The translations under genes and the position numbers were made by a program. The notes under the pieces were generated by a model. It saw only the letters and a list, made by a program, of their open reading frames with translations, was not told where the DNA came from and did not search any database. Of a stretch of 27,075 nucleotides of DNA, positions 1 to 5,216 are shown in pieces. How positions within the stretch are numbered: the first letter of the stretch is position 1; each line of letters opens with the position of its first letter. The stretch is from a virus: IMG/VR virus record IMGVR_UViG_3300042516_004714, positions 1 through 27,075 of that record; one strand, written 5' to 3'.

Positions 1-92
1 TGACTATAACACAACACGTGACGGAATTGATTAAGGATGTGGAGATGAATTGTGAATATAGTGGATTACCATCTGTTAAGGCATATGAATAA
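1..92 (+). CDS. C-terminal end of a gene cut by the window edge
   Basis: An open frame runs in from the left edge (first full codon at base 3) and stops with TAA at 90-92, leaving 29 residues that end in SGLPSVKAYE. No domain can be recognised in such a short tail. The codon use and the tight spacing (21 bases) to the next small gene fit a run of small same-strand genes. It could also be a chance frame, because only 90 bases are visible. Confidence 0.45.
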   Translation, partial: TITQHVTELIKDVEMNCEYSGLPSVKAYE

Positions 93-113
93 ACCCAGTA
101 AACAAACACAAAT

Positions 114-242
114 ATGAACGATAAACAATCAAATAAAATAGGTGATGTGTTTTATGTTATGACGATAATAGTAGCCTCGTTTGCTATTGTAATGGGATTT
201 CTAGCTTTGGTAGGCAAGATAGTAATGAGTATATTTAATTAA
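114..242 (+). CDS. small single-pass membrane protein, unknown function
   Basis: A 42-residue frame starts at ATG 114 after an A-rich leader (aaacacaaat), which is how most genes here start. Residues 1-10 are polar. Residues about 13-41 are strongly hydrophobic (VMTIIVASFAIVMGFLALVG and onwards), enough for one membrane helix, with a lysine near the end. It lies in a run of small genes with short gaps. No family is recognised. A role in altering the host envelope would be a guess from size and hydrophobicity alone. The ORF is shorter than usual gene-calling cut-offs, so spacing, leader and hydrophobicity are the only support. Confidence 0.6.
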   Translation: MNDKQSNKIGDVFYVMTIIVASFAIVMGFLALVGKIVMSIFN

Positions 243-252
243 ATAAATAAGT

Positions 253-459
253 ATGAAAAATAAAGTATAGTATAAAATAGAAATTGCGACAGAGGGACAA
301 AATGTATCAATATATCCAAGTGAAACCTATGATGGCATCATTGTGGAAACGAAAGAATTAGATGATAGAACGATAAGTCCAAGACTATATCTTAATAAAA
401 ATGAAATGGAATTGTTGATTGAAAGAATGATTGAGATGATGAAATATGTTAAACAGTAA
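253..459 (+). pseudogene. small acidic/amphipathic protein gene interrupted by an in-frame amber codon
   Basis: ATG 253 opens a frame reading MKNKV, then TAG at 268-270, and continues without another stop to TAA at 457-459. With the amber read as an amino acid the product is 68 residues. The part after TAG looks protein-like (YKIEIATEGQNVSIYP, an acidic middle, and a C-terminal helix rich in E, M and I ending in YVKQ). The ATG has the usual A-rich leader 11 bases after the preceding stop, and the next gene starts just past the end, so the layout expects a gene here. Either a CAG (Gln) or similar codon mutated to TAG, or the codon is read through. TAG appears to be used as a normal stop elsewhere in the window (3106, 3664, 4593, 7273, 9420), so general recoding is unlikely. 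Confidence 0.55.
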
Positions 460-463
460 TAAT

Positions 464-757
464 ATGAAAACATATAGAAAAATAGCAACAGTACAAGCTA
501 AATTATTTGAAGAGGGTGATGAGGATGGATTTGTAACCAGATATTACAATGATGAAGATGTTGATGATGATGGATGTATTCACACTTCAGGTTTTGTTGG
601 AGAACATGAGATTAAAATACCATATGTATCTACATTGGAAAATCAAAAACATTTAAGCCATGGGTTTGGTAGGGAATATTTGTGTGTGGGTATTAAAGGA
701 GAGAGATGGTTGGTTGAAAAAGAAATATTCGAATCAACATACGAAGAAATAAATTAA
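464..757 (+). CDS. hypothetical acidic protein, 97 aa
   Basis: I place the start at ATG 464 (MKTYRKIATVQAKLFEEG) rather than the in-frame ATG at 446. The upstream ATG lies inside the end of the preceding frame, and only 464 has the stop-then-short-leader arrangement seen at neighbouring genes. The protein has an acidic patch at about residues 18-38 (EEGDEDGF, NDEDVDDDG) and a C-terminal part with YVSTLENQKHL and GEREWLVEK-like strands. The EDGF, YVSTLENQ, GREYLCVGIKGERW pattern suggests a small beta-rich fold, but no family is recognised. It belongs to the run of small early-type genes at the left of the window. Confidence 0.75.
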   Translation: MKTYRKIATVQAKLFEEGDEDGFVTRYYNDEDVDDDGCIHTSGFVGEHEIKIPYVSTLENQKHLSHGFGREYLCVGIKGERWLVEKEIFESTYEEIN

Positions 758-768
758 ATAAATAAAAT

Positions 769-930
769 ATGAGCGCAAGTAATGTAGTTATGTTGTTAGG
801 TTGGTTAATTTTGATAGTAAGTTGGTTGTGGCCGAAGACTAAATGGGGAGGAACCACAATAAAAATAGCATTAGCTGCCTTAAGTACCGGTGCTTTCTTG
901 GCGAATGCCATATATAGTATTATGTCATAA
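769..930 (+). CDS. small two-helix membrane protein
   Basis: A 53-residue frame starts at ATG 769, 11 bases after the preceding TAA, with an A-rich leader (aaataaataaaat). Residues about 5-22 (NVVMLLGWLILIVSWLW) and 33-50 (IALAALSTGAFLANAIYS) are hydrophobic, separated by a short basic loop PKTKWGGTTIK. This predicts a hairpin with two membrane passes. Nothing identifies its function. Small two-pass proteins in phages include holins and envelope-modifying proteins, but its place among accessory genes and away from the endolysin gives no support for holin in particular. Confidence 0.65.
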   Translation: MSASNVVMLLGWLILIVSWLWPKTKWGGTTIKIALAALSTGAFLANAIYSIMS

Positions 931-953
931 TAACAATACAAAAACAAAGAATA

Positions 954-1154
954 ATGGCACAATTCCGAATCATTGAATCTCGCCCCGCAACGTACTACTG
1001 GGAATACATTGTAGAGGCAAACGACGAGAACGAAGCATTGCAAATGGTGTTTGACGGGGAAGTGGAAGCAGAAGAATCATGGTGTGAGGAAAGTGAGGAT
1101 GATGATAGTGAATTTGATGTGTATCCAGCTGATGACGATAACGACGGCGAGTAA
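954..1154 (+). CDS. small acidic protein, possibly DpnD/PcfM-like
   Basis: The 66-residue product begins MAQFRIIESRPATYYWEYIV and continues with VEANDENEALQMVFDGE. The YxVEAxxxxEAL pattern resembles the small DpnD/PcfM-type domain found in phages and plasmids; this is a resemblance from memory and was not tested. Residues about 35-66 are almost entirely acidic (EAEESWCEESEDDDSE and onwards). Such extreme acidity is seen in some DNA mimics, but the protein is very short. The start is unambiguous: ATG 954 follows an A-rich leader 23 bases after the previous stop. Confidence 0.75.
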   Translation: MAQFRIIESRPATYYWEYIVEANDENEALQMVFDGEVEAEESWCEESEDDDSEFDVYPADDDNDGE

Positions 1155-1190
1155 AACTAATTAAATAACGCTCAATTAAATTGATGATGT

Positions 1191-1430
1191 ATGTCTGAAT
1201 TTAGCAAACAATGGTGCGATATAAACGACCCTGAAATGCCATATGACTTTGATATAATGGATGAGTTCCATAAATTGAAACCTGACATGTATGTACCTTA
1301 TATATGTGAGGGATTTGGCTTCATAGCAATCGGACGTAATGAAAATGACGAGTGTATATTGGCGATGCCTGTTGAAAATGCGCCTTTTGGTACTGTTGTC
1401 TGGAAAACATATGATGAAATTATCAAGTAA
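1191..1430 (+). CDS. hypothetical acidic protein, 79 aa
   Basis: The frame from ATG 1191 encodes an acidic, aromatic-rich protein (MSEFSKQWCDINDPEMPYDF at the N-terminus; GFGFIAIGRNENDECILAMP near the middle). It is compact and soluble-looking, with no signal or membrane segment. No family is recognised. It is the last gene before a 460-base non-coding stretch. A perfect 16-base palindrome begins one base after its stop codon, so its mRNA probably ends there or nearby. Confidence 0.7.
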   Translation: MSEFSKQWCDINDPEMPYDFDIMDEFHKLKPDMYVPYICEGFGFIAIGRNENDECILAMPVENAPFGTVVWKTYDEIIK

Positions 1431-1431
1431 C

Positions 1432-1447
1432 CACTAATATATTAGTG
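1432..1447. promoter_or_regulatory. perfect 16-bp palindrome after the 1191-1430 gene
   Basis: CACTAATATATTAGTG is its own reverse complement, centred between 1439 and 1440. It has no T-tract behind it, so it is a better candidate for an operator bound by a dimeric protein than for a classical terminator. It marks the left edge of the largest non-coding stretch of the window. Confidence 0.5.
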
Positions 1448-1881
1448 ATTGAATGATAGAGAGATGCGTTTTTTAGCGCATTTACTGCGTAGATAGCGCG
1501 ATTTTTGTACGCGTGGAATATAGTTTTTTTATCGCAATGGGTGGAAAACTACATAACGTAGGATAACTACACGTAGTAGTTTTTTACTAACTACAATCCT
1601 TAGTTATATAGTATGTGGAATGTTATCATAGTAGGTGATGAGCGGAGTTGGGCAGAGTCCCTTTTTTTCTTCGCCACTCCACCTTTTTTTTATCGACAAA
1701 ATATATACTACGTAATTTAGTAAATACTACATTTTGTAGTACTAATTTTTGTAGTCATCCTACATAACTAAAAATAGATTTTTTTTGAAGGAGAGTTGGT
1801 TTAGTCAAAATTTTTTCGTAACTTATCACCAATTTTTTTTTGTTTTTTTGTTTTTTTTTTGTCGTGGCGGGGTTTTTTTCT
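1448..1881. other. long non-coding stretch with repeated ACTAC/GTAGT motifs and T-tracts
   Basis: No credible gene is present; the frame from 1785 is mostly Phe encoded by T-runs. From about 1548 to 1772 the pentamers ACTAC/CTACA and their complement GTAGT recur in both orientations: ACTACATAAC near 1549, AACTACACGTAGTAGTT near 1566, CTAACTACAA near 1589, ATACTACG near 1706, ACTACATTTTGTAGT near 1726, GTAGTCATCCTACATAAC near 1752. Several form small stem-loops. The right part (1771-1875) is dominated by T-runs of 6-10. Such clustering fits an origin, a binding array for a regulator, or a region bound by the AT-hook proteins encoded just downstream. Confidence 0.5.
1644..1691 (+). terminator. 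candidate Rho-independent terminator in the non-coding stretch
   Basis: GGAGTTGG (1644-1651) can pair with CCACTCC (1674-1680) if one T is bulged, and a run of eight T follows at 1684-1691. The loop is long (about 22 bases) and itself contains GGG...CCC followed by seven T. Either could terminate transcription from the left-hand genes. The stem is imperfect. Confidence 0.35.
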
Positions 1882-1889
1882 TAGATTCA
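1882..1889 (+). promoter_or_regulatory. TAGATTCA promoter-like box 4 bases from ATG
   Basis: TAGATTCA followed by CG matches the TATATTCACG box of the early cassettes, but lies only 4 bases before ATG 1894. The sequence from a T7 run through CTTAGATT is almost the same as that before the next gene (2131-2138). If this is the -7/-10 box, transcription would begin at or next to the start codon. Confidence 0.4.
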
Positions 1890-1893
1890 CGTC

Positions 1894-2106
1894 ATGACAT
1901 TATTAGAAGCATACCCACAAACAATGGAACCTGGGACAGTAGTGTTCGCAGTGGTTTTTTTCGCCGTGATGTTTTTTTTATACATGCTCCGAAACACCCC
2001 GGGGTTTAGAACGCTGTGGCGTTTAGTGGTGATTTTTTTCTTAGTATTATTCGGAACTGTTTTTTGGAATAACATCAAATCAGACATCAAAGATTTTTTG
2101 AAGTGA
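1894..2106 (+). CDS. small two-pass membrane protein
   Basis: The 70-residue product has two predicted membrane helices, residues about 14-32 (GTVVFAVVFFAVMFFLYML) and 41-58 (LWRLVVIFFLVLFGTVFW), joined by a basic loop RNTPGFRT and followed by a polar tail NNIKSDIKDFLK. Several Phe-Phe pairs are encoded by T-runs, so the gene shares the unusual T-tract composition of the region in front of it. The ATG sits 4 bases after a TAGATTCA box with no room for a ribosome-binding site. The gene shares this leader with the AT-hook gene that follows, which suggests common control. Function is unknown. Confidence 0.6.
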   Translation: MTLLEAYPQTMEPGTVVFAVVFFAVMFFLYMLRNTPGFRTLWRLVVIFFLVLFGTVFWNNIKSDIKDFLK

Positions 2107-2130
2107 TTTGTTTTGTCCAGGTTTTTTTCT

Positions 2131-2138
2131 TAGATTTA
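2131..2138 (+). promoter_or_regulatory. TAGATTTA promoter-like box 4 bases from ATG
   Basis: TAGATTTA is preceded by a T7 run plus CT and followed by TGTC and ATG 2143, the same architecture as at 1882-1889. The two leaders align base for base over about 25 positions with only a few changes, which points to duplicated regulatory DNA. Confidence 0.4.
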
Positions 2139-2142
2139 TGTC

Positions 2143-2790
2143 ATGAAAGTAATAGAAAGAGATTTTATCGTTGGTGGAGCTAAACTCGGCACATACAACG
2201 CGTATGAGAATGTTGAGCCTGAATTATTACGTTTCCGTCCTGGACAACGTGTACTCCCAGCCCCGTTTTTTTATGAATCGGGGGAGTCATTTACATTAAT
2301 TAAGCAACACGAGCCTGGTGCTCGGTTTTATCCAAATGGTGGTTTTGAGGTACGTGATGGGGGAGGTGGTGTACGTCACTATGATATTGATCAGGTGATT
2401 GTACATCCAGAAATTATCAAGCACAAACCAACACTGGATCTGATGTCCAGACGTGAGGAGCGTGAGGCGGCAGCCGCTGAACGAGCTATTTTACGCGGTG
2501 ATAAGGTGAAGGTAGTGGTGGAGGGTGGACGTAGGGGACGTCCAGCACTCGATCCAGCTGTGAAAGCAGCTCGCGATGCGGAAAAGGTAGCTCGAGCTAC
2601 GCGATCTGGAGGTAAGAGGGGTCGTCCAGCAAGTGGGGTGTTGAAACCGCAGACACCAAAGGCCACTAGCGGCAAGCGTGGGCGCCCAAGTCTCACGCCA
2701 GAGGCGATCGCCCAGAGGGTGTCTGTGAAGACGGCTACTAGAGCGCGTAGCGGAGGTAAGCGCGGGAGACCAAAAACCACTCGTAGATAA
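2143..2790 (+). CDS. AT-hook DNA-binding protein with four hooks
   Basis: The 215-residue protein has two parts. Residues 1-about 100 form a globular domain of unknown family (FRPGQRVLPAPFFYESGESF, then RFYPNGGFEVRDGGGGVRHY). Residues about 101-215 are a basic, Ala/Arg-rich tail with four AT-hook cores: RRGRP at 130-134 and KRGRP at 158-162, 178-182 and 206-210, three of them preceded by Gly or Ser-Gly. AT-hooks insert the GRP core into the minor groove of AT-rich DNA, so this is probably a chromatin-like or regulatory protein for the AT-rich phage or host genome. The coding DNA of the tail is distinctly richer in GC than its surroundings because of the Arg, Gly, Ala and Pro codons. It sits directly upstream of a second AT-hook gene. 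Confidence 0.85.
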   Translation: MKVIERDFIVGGAKLGTYNAYENVEPELLRFRPGQRVLPAPFFYESGESFTLIKQHEPGARFYPNGGFEVRDGGGGVRHYDIDQVIVHPEIIKHKPTLDLMSRREEREAAAAERAILRGDKVKVVVEGGRRGRPALDPAVKAARDAEKVARATRSGGKRGRPASGVLKPQTPKATSGKRGRPSLTPEAIAQRVSVKTATRARSGGKRGRPKTTRR

Positions 2791-2863
2791 GTTTTGTTCG
2801 GTCCAAATTTTTTTATACATTTACAATACACAAATATTAATAATAAAAACAAAAATTAAGGTT

Positions 2864-3106
2864 ATGTCAAACGAAACAAAGTCAGTAAAAAGGGGTCGCC
2901 CCACAGTAGAAGGTTCAGCTCGTCAATCACGTCTAGAAGCCAGAGCAGCACGCGTTGCAGCTGGTGGTGAAGTAAAGCGTGGCCGTCCAGCAAACACTAG
3001 TTCAGCACGTCAAGCTAAGTTGGCCGTTAAGGCAGCTAAGATCGCTGCTGGTGAGGTTATTAAGCGCGGTCGTCCATCAACTAAGCAAGCAGAAGTAGCT
3101 GCATAG
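2864..3106 (+). CDS. small repeat protein with three AT-hooks at a 29-residue period
   Basis: The 80-residue protein is highly basic. KRGRP cores lie at residues 9-13, 38-42 and 67-71, exactly 29 apart. Between them the sequence repeats too: SARQ, then a basic/Ala helix (SRLEARAARVAAGGEV, then AKLAVKAAKIAAGEVI). It is therefore a 29-residue hook-plus-helix unit repeated about two and a half times. Each hook should contact an AT minor groove and the helices space them, so the protein could bind runs of A/T or bridge DNA, as nucleoid proteins do. It starts at ATG 2864 after an A-rich leader and ends before a strong terminator. With the preceding gene it forms an AT-hook pair. Confidence 0.85.
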   Translation: MSNETKSVKRGRPTVEGSARQSRLEARAARVAAGGEVKRGRPANTSSARQAKLAVKAAKIAAGEVIKRGRPSTKQAEVAA

Positions 3107-3123
3107 TTTTTGTCCGCCAAGAC

Positions 3124-3155
3124 CCCCGTCCACCCGTTTGGGTGGCGGGGTTTTT
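3124..3155 (+). terminator. Rho-independent terminator after the AT-hook gene
   Basis: CCCCG and CCACCC (3124-3135, one bulged T) pair with GGGTGG and CGGGG (3140-3150) around a GTTT loop, followed by five T at 3151-3155. The GC-rich stem stands out from the AT-rich surroundings. Confidence 0.85.
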
Positions 3156-3188
3156 CTTATTATCTTTATTATAACCAAAAATTAAATT

Positions 3189-3410
3189 ATGATTACATCA
3201 GTTGATCGCTTGATTGAAATCGAAAATGAAAGACAAAACACAATGAATGACCCTGGTTTCCAGACGTGGGTGAAAGAATTGGGTGTGTCGGTTGTTTATA
3301 AGGATAGGGAGCCAATCCATAGGGCTCAAGACATGATGCGTGAATATGATTTTAACAAACATTTTGTTAAGCGGAAAACTTTTAGTATATTTAATCTAAT
3401 TAATAATTAA
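3189..3410 (+). CDS. hypothetical protein, 73 aa
   Basis: It begins MITSVDRLIEIENERQN after an A-rich leader (accaaaaattaaatt) and lies just beyond the terminator at 3124-3155, so it should have its own promoter; TATCTTTAT at about 3160 is a weak candidate. The N-terminal half is charged and helical-looking (DRLIEIENERQNTMNDPGF), and the C-terminal third is basic (FNKHFVKRKTF). No family is recognised. It is followed after 11 bases by another small gene, so the two are probably co-transcribed. Confidence 0.7.
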   Translation: MITSVDRLIEIENERQNTMNDPGFQTWVKELGVSVVYKDREPIHRAQDMMREYDFNKHFVKRKTFSIFNLINN

Positions 3411-3421
3411 AATTAAATTTT

Positions 3422-3664
3422 ATGAACCAAGAATCAACCAAATTTTGTATTATTAGTAATAACGGTGAAGATGTAAGTGTGGAGATTGAGGGTGGATCAA
3501 AAGACCTAACTAACCTTCTGGCTACCGTGATTGCCGAGAGTGAAGAAATAGAAATGATCGTTACAATGGCCCTATTGGCTGTTAAAATGCAACAGGATAA
3601 GAGTGGTGAGGATGATATGTTGAGTAGAGTGATGAGTTCAATTAAACCAAAAGCGCAAGCGTAG
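3422..3664 (+). CDS. hypothetical acidic protein, 80 aa
   Basis: The start ATG 3422 follows the preceding stop by 11 bases with an A-rich leader. The product opens with a short beta-like stretch (STKFCIISNNGEDVSVEIEG), then a largely helical acidic middle (LLATVIAESEEIEMIVTMAL) and a Lys-containing tail ending KPKAQA. It has no signal or transmembrane segment; the hydrophobic residues are interspersed with acidic ones as in an amphipathic helix. Function is unknown. Confidence 0.7.
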   Translation: MNQESTKFCIISNNGEDVSVEIEGGSKDLTNLLATVIAESEEIEMIVTMALLAVKMQQDKSGEDDMLSRVMSSIKPKAQA

Positions 3665-3687
3665 TTTGTTATGTCAAAGTTTTTGTG

Positions 3688-3695
3688 TATATTCA
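3688..3695 (+). promoter_or_regulatory. TATATTCA promoter-like box
   Basis: GTGTATATTCATT lies 29 bases before the ATG at 3725 and is followed by the A-rich leader ttaaaattaaac. It is the first clear copy of the box that repeats through 3.7-5.8 kb. Confidence 0.5.
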
Positions 3696-3724
3696 TTCTA
3701 TCATTAACATTAAAATTAAACATT

Positions 3725-4144
3725 ATGGCCACAAGATCTTACATTGGAGTTAGAAATTTAGATGCATCAGTAGATTATATTTATTGCCATTTTGATGGCT
3801 ACCCAGACCACAACGGTGTGATCCTAACTGAACACTATGCAGATATGGATAAAGTAAACGCATTAATGAAGTTGGGTGATTTGAGTGTGTTGGGAAAAGA
3901 GATAGGTGAGAAACAGGATTTCAATGATCGAGACGAACCAAGAAGGAAAAGTTGGTGTCTGGCGTATGGTAGAGATAGGGGTGAGTCGAACGTGAGTGTA
4001 AAGACGAGTGATTATAAAGCGTTAATTAACGATCAAGATGTAGATTATGTGTACGTGTTTGATGGTGATTACTGGGAGTGCTTTGATACCAGCGCTCCAG
4101 AGACACCAATCAATTTATATAATTCAGTACCCACGGGTGCTTAA
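3725..4144 (+). CDS. conserved phage protein of the MATRSxIG / CHxDGYPxHNG family
   Basis: I choose ATG 3725 (MATRSYIGVRN) over the in-frame ATG at 3671. The upstream ATG would put the promoter-like box inside the gene, and relatives I remember start with M(A/T)TRS. The 139-residue protein carries IYCHFDGYPDHNG at residues 19-31 and then HYADMDKVNALMKLGDLSVL, a signature shared by a widespread family of phage proteins of unknown function. The C-terminal half is beta-rich (DYVYVFDGDYWECF). His, Asp and Asn in the signature could bind a metal or ligand, but no reaction is established. It has its own promoter-like box and is followed by a terminator, so it is a single-gene unit. Confidence 0.85.
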   Translation: MATRSYIGVRNLDASVDYIYCHFDGYPDHNGVILTEHYADMDKVNALMKLGDLSVLGKEIGEKQDFNDRDEPRRKSWCLAYGRDRGESNVSVKTSDYKALINDQDVDYVYVFDGDYWECFDTSAPETPINLYNSVPTGA

Positions 4145-4178
4145 AGACGGTTCATACTTTTAATTTTTAATGGTTAGC

Positions 4179-4209
4179 GGCCCTGGGTATTTACCCGGGG
4201 CCCCGTTTT
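4179..4209 (+). terminator. Rho-independent terminator, 10-bp stem
   Basis: GGCCCTGGGT (4179-4188) pairs with ACCCGGGGCC (4193-4202), with one wobble, around the loop ATTT. CCG and four T follow. It separates the 3725-4144 gene from the next promoter-like box. Confidence 0.75.
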
Positions 4210-4211
4210 GT

Positions 4212-4238
4212 CTGGTCAGAATCAAACGCGTATATTTA
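4212..4238 (+). promoter_or_regulatory. CTGGTCAGAAT plus TATATTTA promoter-like element
   Basis: CTGGTCAGAAT at 4212-4222 is followed 8 bases later by TATATTTA at 4231-4238. The same 11-mer with the same 8-base gap to TATATTTA recurs at 5171-5197. The box lies 15 bases before ATG 4254. Confidence 0.55.
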
Positions 4239-4253
4239 TCTAAATTAAAACAT

Positions 4254-4418
4254 ATGGATTTAAATTTAAAAGATGTAAATGATCTCTATTACGTAGTAGG
4301 TACAATGATGGGGGTAGATAAGAAAGACAGGATGTTCATTAGTGATGAAGAATTAGAGGCACTAGGGGATAAATTGAGGGAATTGATTGAGGTAAAGTAC
4401 GAGGAGGAAAATTACTAA
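4254..4418 (+). CDS. small acidic helical protein, 54 aa
   Basis: The start at ATG 4254 (MDLNLKDVNDLYYVVGTMMG) is chosen because the TATATTTA box and A-rich leader lie directly before it. A frame opening at 4170 would begin inside the terminator stem. The product is acidic and appears all-helical: ISDEELEALGDKLRELIEVK is a good amphipathic helix with heptad-like Leu/Ile spacing. It may dimerise or bind a partner protein. No family is recognised. The stop is followed within 10 bases by a stem-loop. Confidence 0.75.
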   Translation: MDLNLKDVNDLYYVVGTMMGVDKKDRMFISDEELEALGDKLRELIEVKYEEENY

Positions 4419-4424
4419 TAATAA

Positions 4425-4457
4425 ACGAGGCGGGTCAAAACCCGCTTCGTATATTCA
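4425..4457 (+). promoter_or_regulatory. stem-loop fused to TATATTCA box (PeSL-like cassette)
   Basis: ACGAGGCGGGT (4425-4435) pairs with ACCCGCTTCGT (4440-4450), with one wobble, around CAAA. The last T of the stem is the first base of TATATTCA (4450-4457). The box is followed by CGTTATAAAATT and the ATG at 4477. A transcription stop and a new promoter are thus joined in one element. Confidence 0.65.
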
Positions 4458-4476
4458 CGTTATAAAATTAAAATAT

Positions 4477-4593
4477 ATGAGCACACTAGATCAAATCGTA
4501 ATGCACACCCAATTCGTTCTGTTCGGAGTAATAATGGTTATGTTTGCTGGAATGGTAATCCATTCCATATATAGTAGATTCAAACGTTGCTAG
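4477..4593 (+). CDS. tiny single-pass membrane protein, 38 aa
   Basis: ATG 4477 lies 19 bases after the TATATTCA box and in the same context as the start at 5217, which makes a gene here very likely despite its length. The product is MSTLDQIVMHTQFVLFGVIM and onwards. A hydrophobic segment of about 20 residues (FVLFGVIMVMFAGMVIHSIY) is followed by the basic tail SRFKRC, as expected for a helix whose positive end stays in the cytoplasm. The stop is TAG at 4591-4593. Function is unknown. Confidence 0.7.
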   Translation: MSTLDQIVMHTQFVLFGVIMVMFAGMVIHSIYSRFKRC

Positions 4594-4608
4594 GCAAAAC
4601 ACAACACG

Positions 4609-4616
4609 TATATTCA
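4609..4616 (+). promoter_or_regulatory. TATATTCA promoter-like box
   Basis: CGTATATTCACGTTA lies 22 bases before ATG 4639, with the A-rich leader accaaaaaattaaat in between. Any stem-loop upstream of it is weak. Confidence 0.5.
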
Positions 4617-4638
4617 CGTTAACCAAAAAATTAAATAT

Positions 4639-4914
4639 ATGAATAAGAAAGAAATTAAATCAGCAATTAACAAAGCCGCTTACCAGTTTGCCGAGTCACT
4701 CGGATACGATATCTCAGACGATGGGATGGGTGGATCAGTTACGTTCATGAAGCCGGGAGCGCGTGGGGATGACAGTATAGACTGGCACCGTAGCTACCAG
4801 GAGACATGTGTGTTGAATTGGGCTAGTGATGAGGTGAAGGTGGATGCTGAACGGATAGACGCCTACATGAAACCAATAATAGACAATTATAACAGTATGT
4901 ACGTGGCGAAGTAA
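4639..4914 (+). CDS. hypothetical protein, 91 aa
   Basis: It begins MNKKEIKSAINKAAYQFAES, a basic amphipathic helix, followed by a glycine-rich acidic loop (DISDDGMGGSV) and a C-terminal half with Trp and Tyr residues (SIDWHRSYQETCVLNWASDE). It looks like a small soluble alpha/beta protein with no signal sequence. It is the only gene between its own promoter-like box and the stem-loop in which its stop codon lies (4912-4914 is in the loop). No family is recognised. Single-gene units like this are typical of the variable accessory regions of T4-type phages. Confidence 0.75.
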   Translation: MNKKEIKSAINKAAYQFAESLGYDISDDGMGGSVTFMKPGARGDDSIDWHRSYQETCVLNWASDEVKVDAERIDAYMKPIIDNYNSMYVAK

Positions 4915-4928
4915 GCTACGTACATTCA
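4899..4928 (+). promoter_or_regulatory. stem-loop overlapping a TACATTCA box (PeSL-like cassette)
   Basis: GTACGTGGC (4899-4907) pairs with GCTACGTAC (4915-4923), with one wobble. The loop contains the stop codon of the previous gene. The promoter-like TACATTCA (4921-4928) starts inside the stem, 23 bases before ATG 4952. Confidence 0.55.
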
Positions 4929-4951
4929 CTATATAATAAAAATTAAAACGT

Positions 4952-5164
4952 ATGTTAACTAAACAAATGAGAGAATTAGAGCGCCAAGCGCAAGTAGTAA
5001 ACCAGAATAAGGAATACATGATCCAATTGAGCGATCTAATGTTCGATGAATACAATGGAACGTATTACGTGGGTAATATAGTGGATATGGATGGTAGTGA
5101 TTGGGTGAATAGAGATATGGCTCAACAGATACTCAATCAACTAAATGTTGATTGGATGAGTTAA
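4952..5164 (+). CDS. hypothetical protein, 70 aa
   Basis: ATG 4952 follows an A-rich leader (aaaaattaaaacgt). The N-terminus is a charged helix (MLTKQMRELERQAQVVNQNK), the middle is beta-like with repeated aromatic residues (DEYNGTYYVGNIVDMDGSDW), and the C-terminal helix (NRDMAQQILNQLNVDW) ends the protein. No known domain is seen. It shares the layout and leader of its neighbours and is probably expressed from its own box at 4921-4928. Confidence 0.7.
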   Translation: MLTKQMRELERQAQVVNQNKEYMIQLSDLMFDEYNGTYYVGNIVDMDGSDWVNRDMAQQILNQLNVDWMS

Positions 5165-5170
5165 GTGTGG

Positions 5171-5197
5171 CTGGTCAGAATATAACATGTATATTTA
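5171..5197 (+). promoter_or_regulatory. CTGGTCAGAAT plus TATATTTA promoter-like element
   Basis: This is the second copy of the element at 4212-4238, with the same 11-mer and the same 8-base gap. From the box onwards it is nearly identical over about 30 bases to the sequence at 4449-4480, with a single C/T difference, including the leader and the ATG. Confidence 0.6.
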
Positions 5198-5216
5198 CGT
5201 TATAAAATTAAAATAT

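Noticed and set aside
1785-2009. Open frame of 74 residues over the T-tract region
   Set aside because: Its composition is dominated by Phe from T-runs, it overlaps the membrane-protein gene at 1894 in another frame, and it has no leader like its neighbours.
2391-2852. Long open frames on the - strand opposite the AT-hook gene
   Set aside because: They are complementary-strand shadows of the repetitive Arg/Gly/Pro codons; the + strand frame has clear AT-hooks and a normal start.
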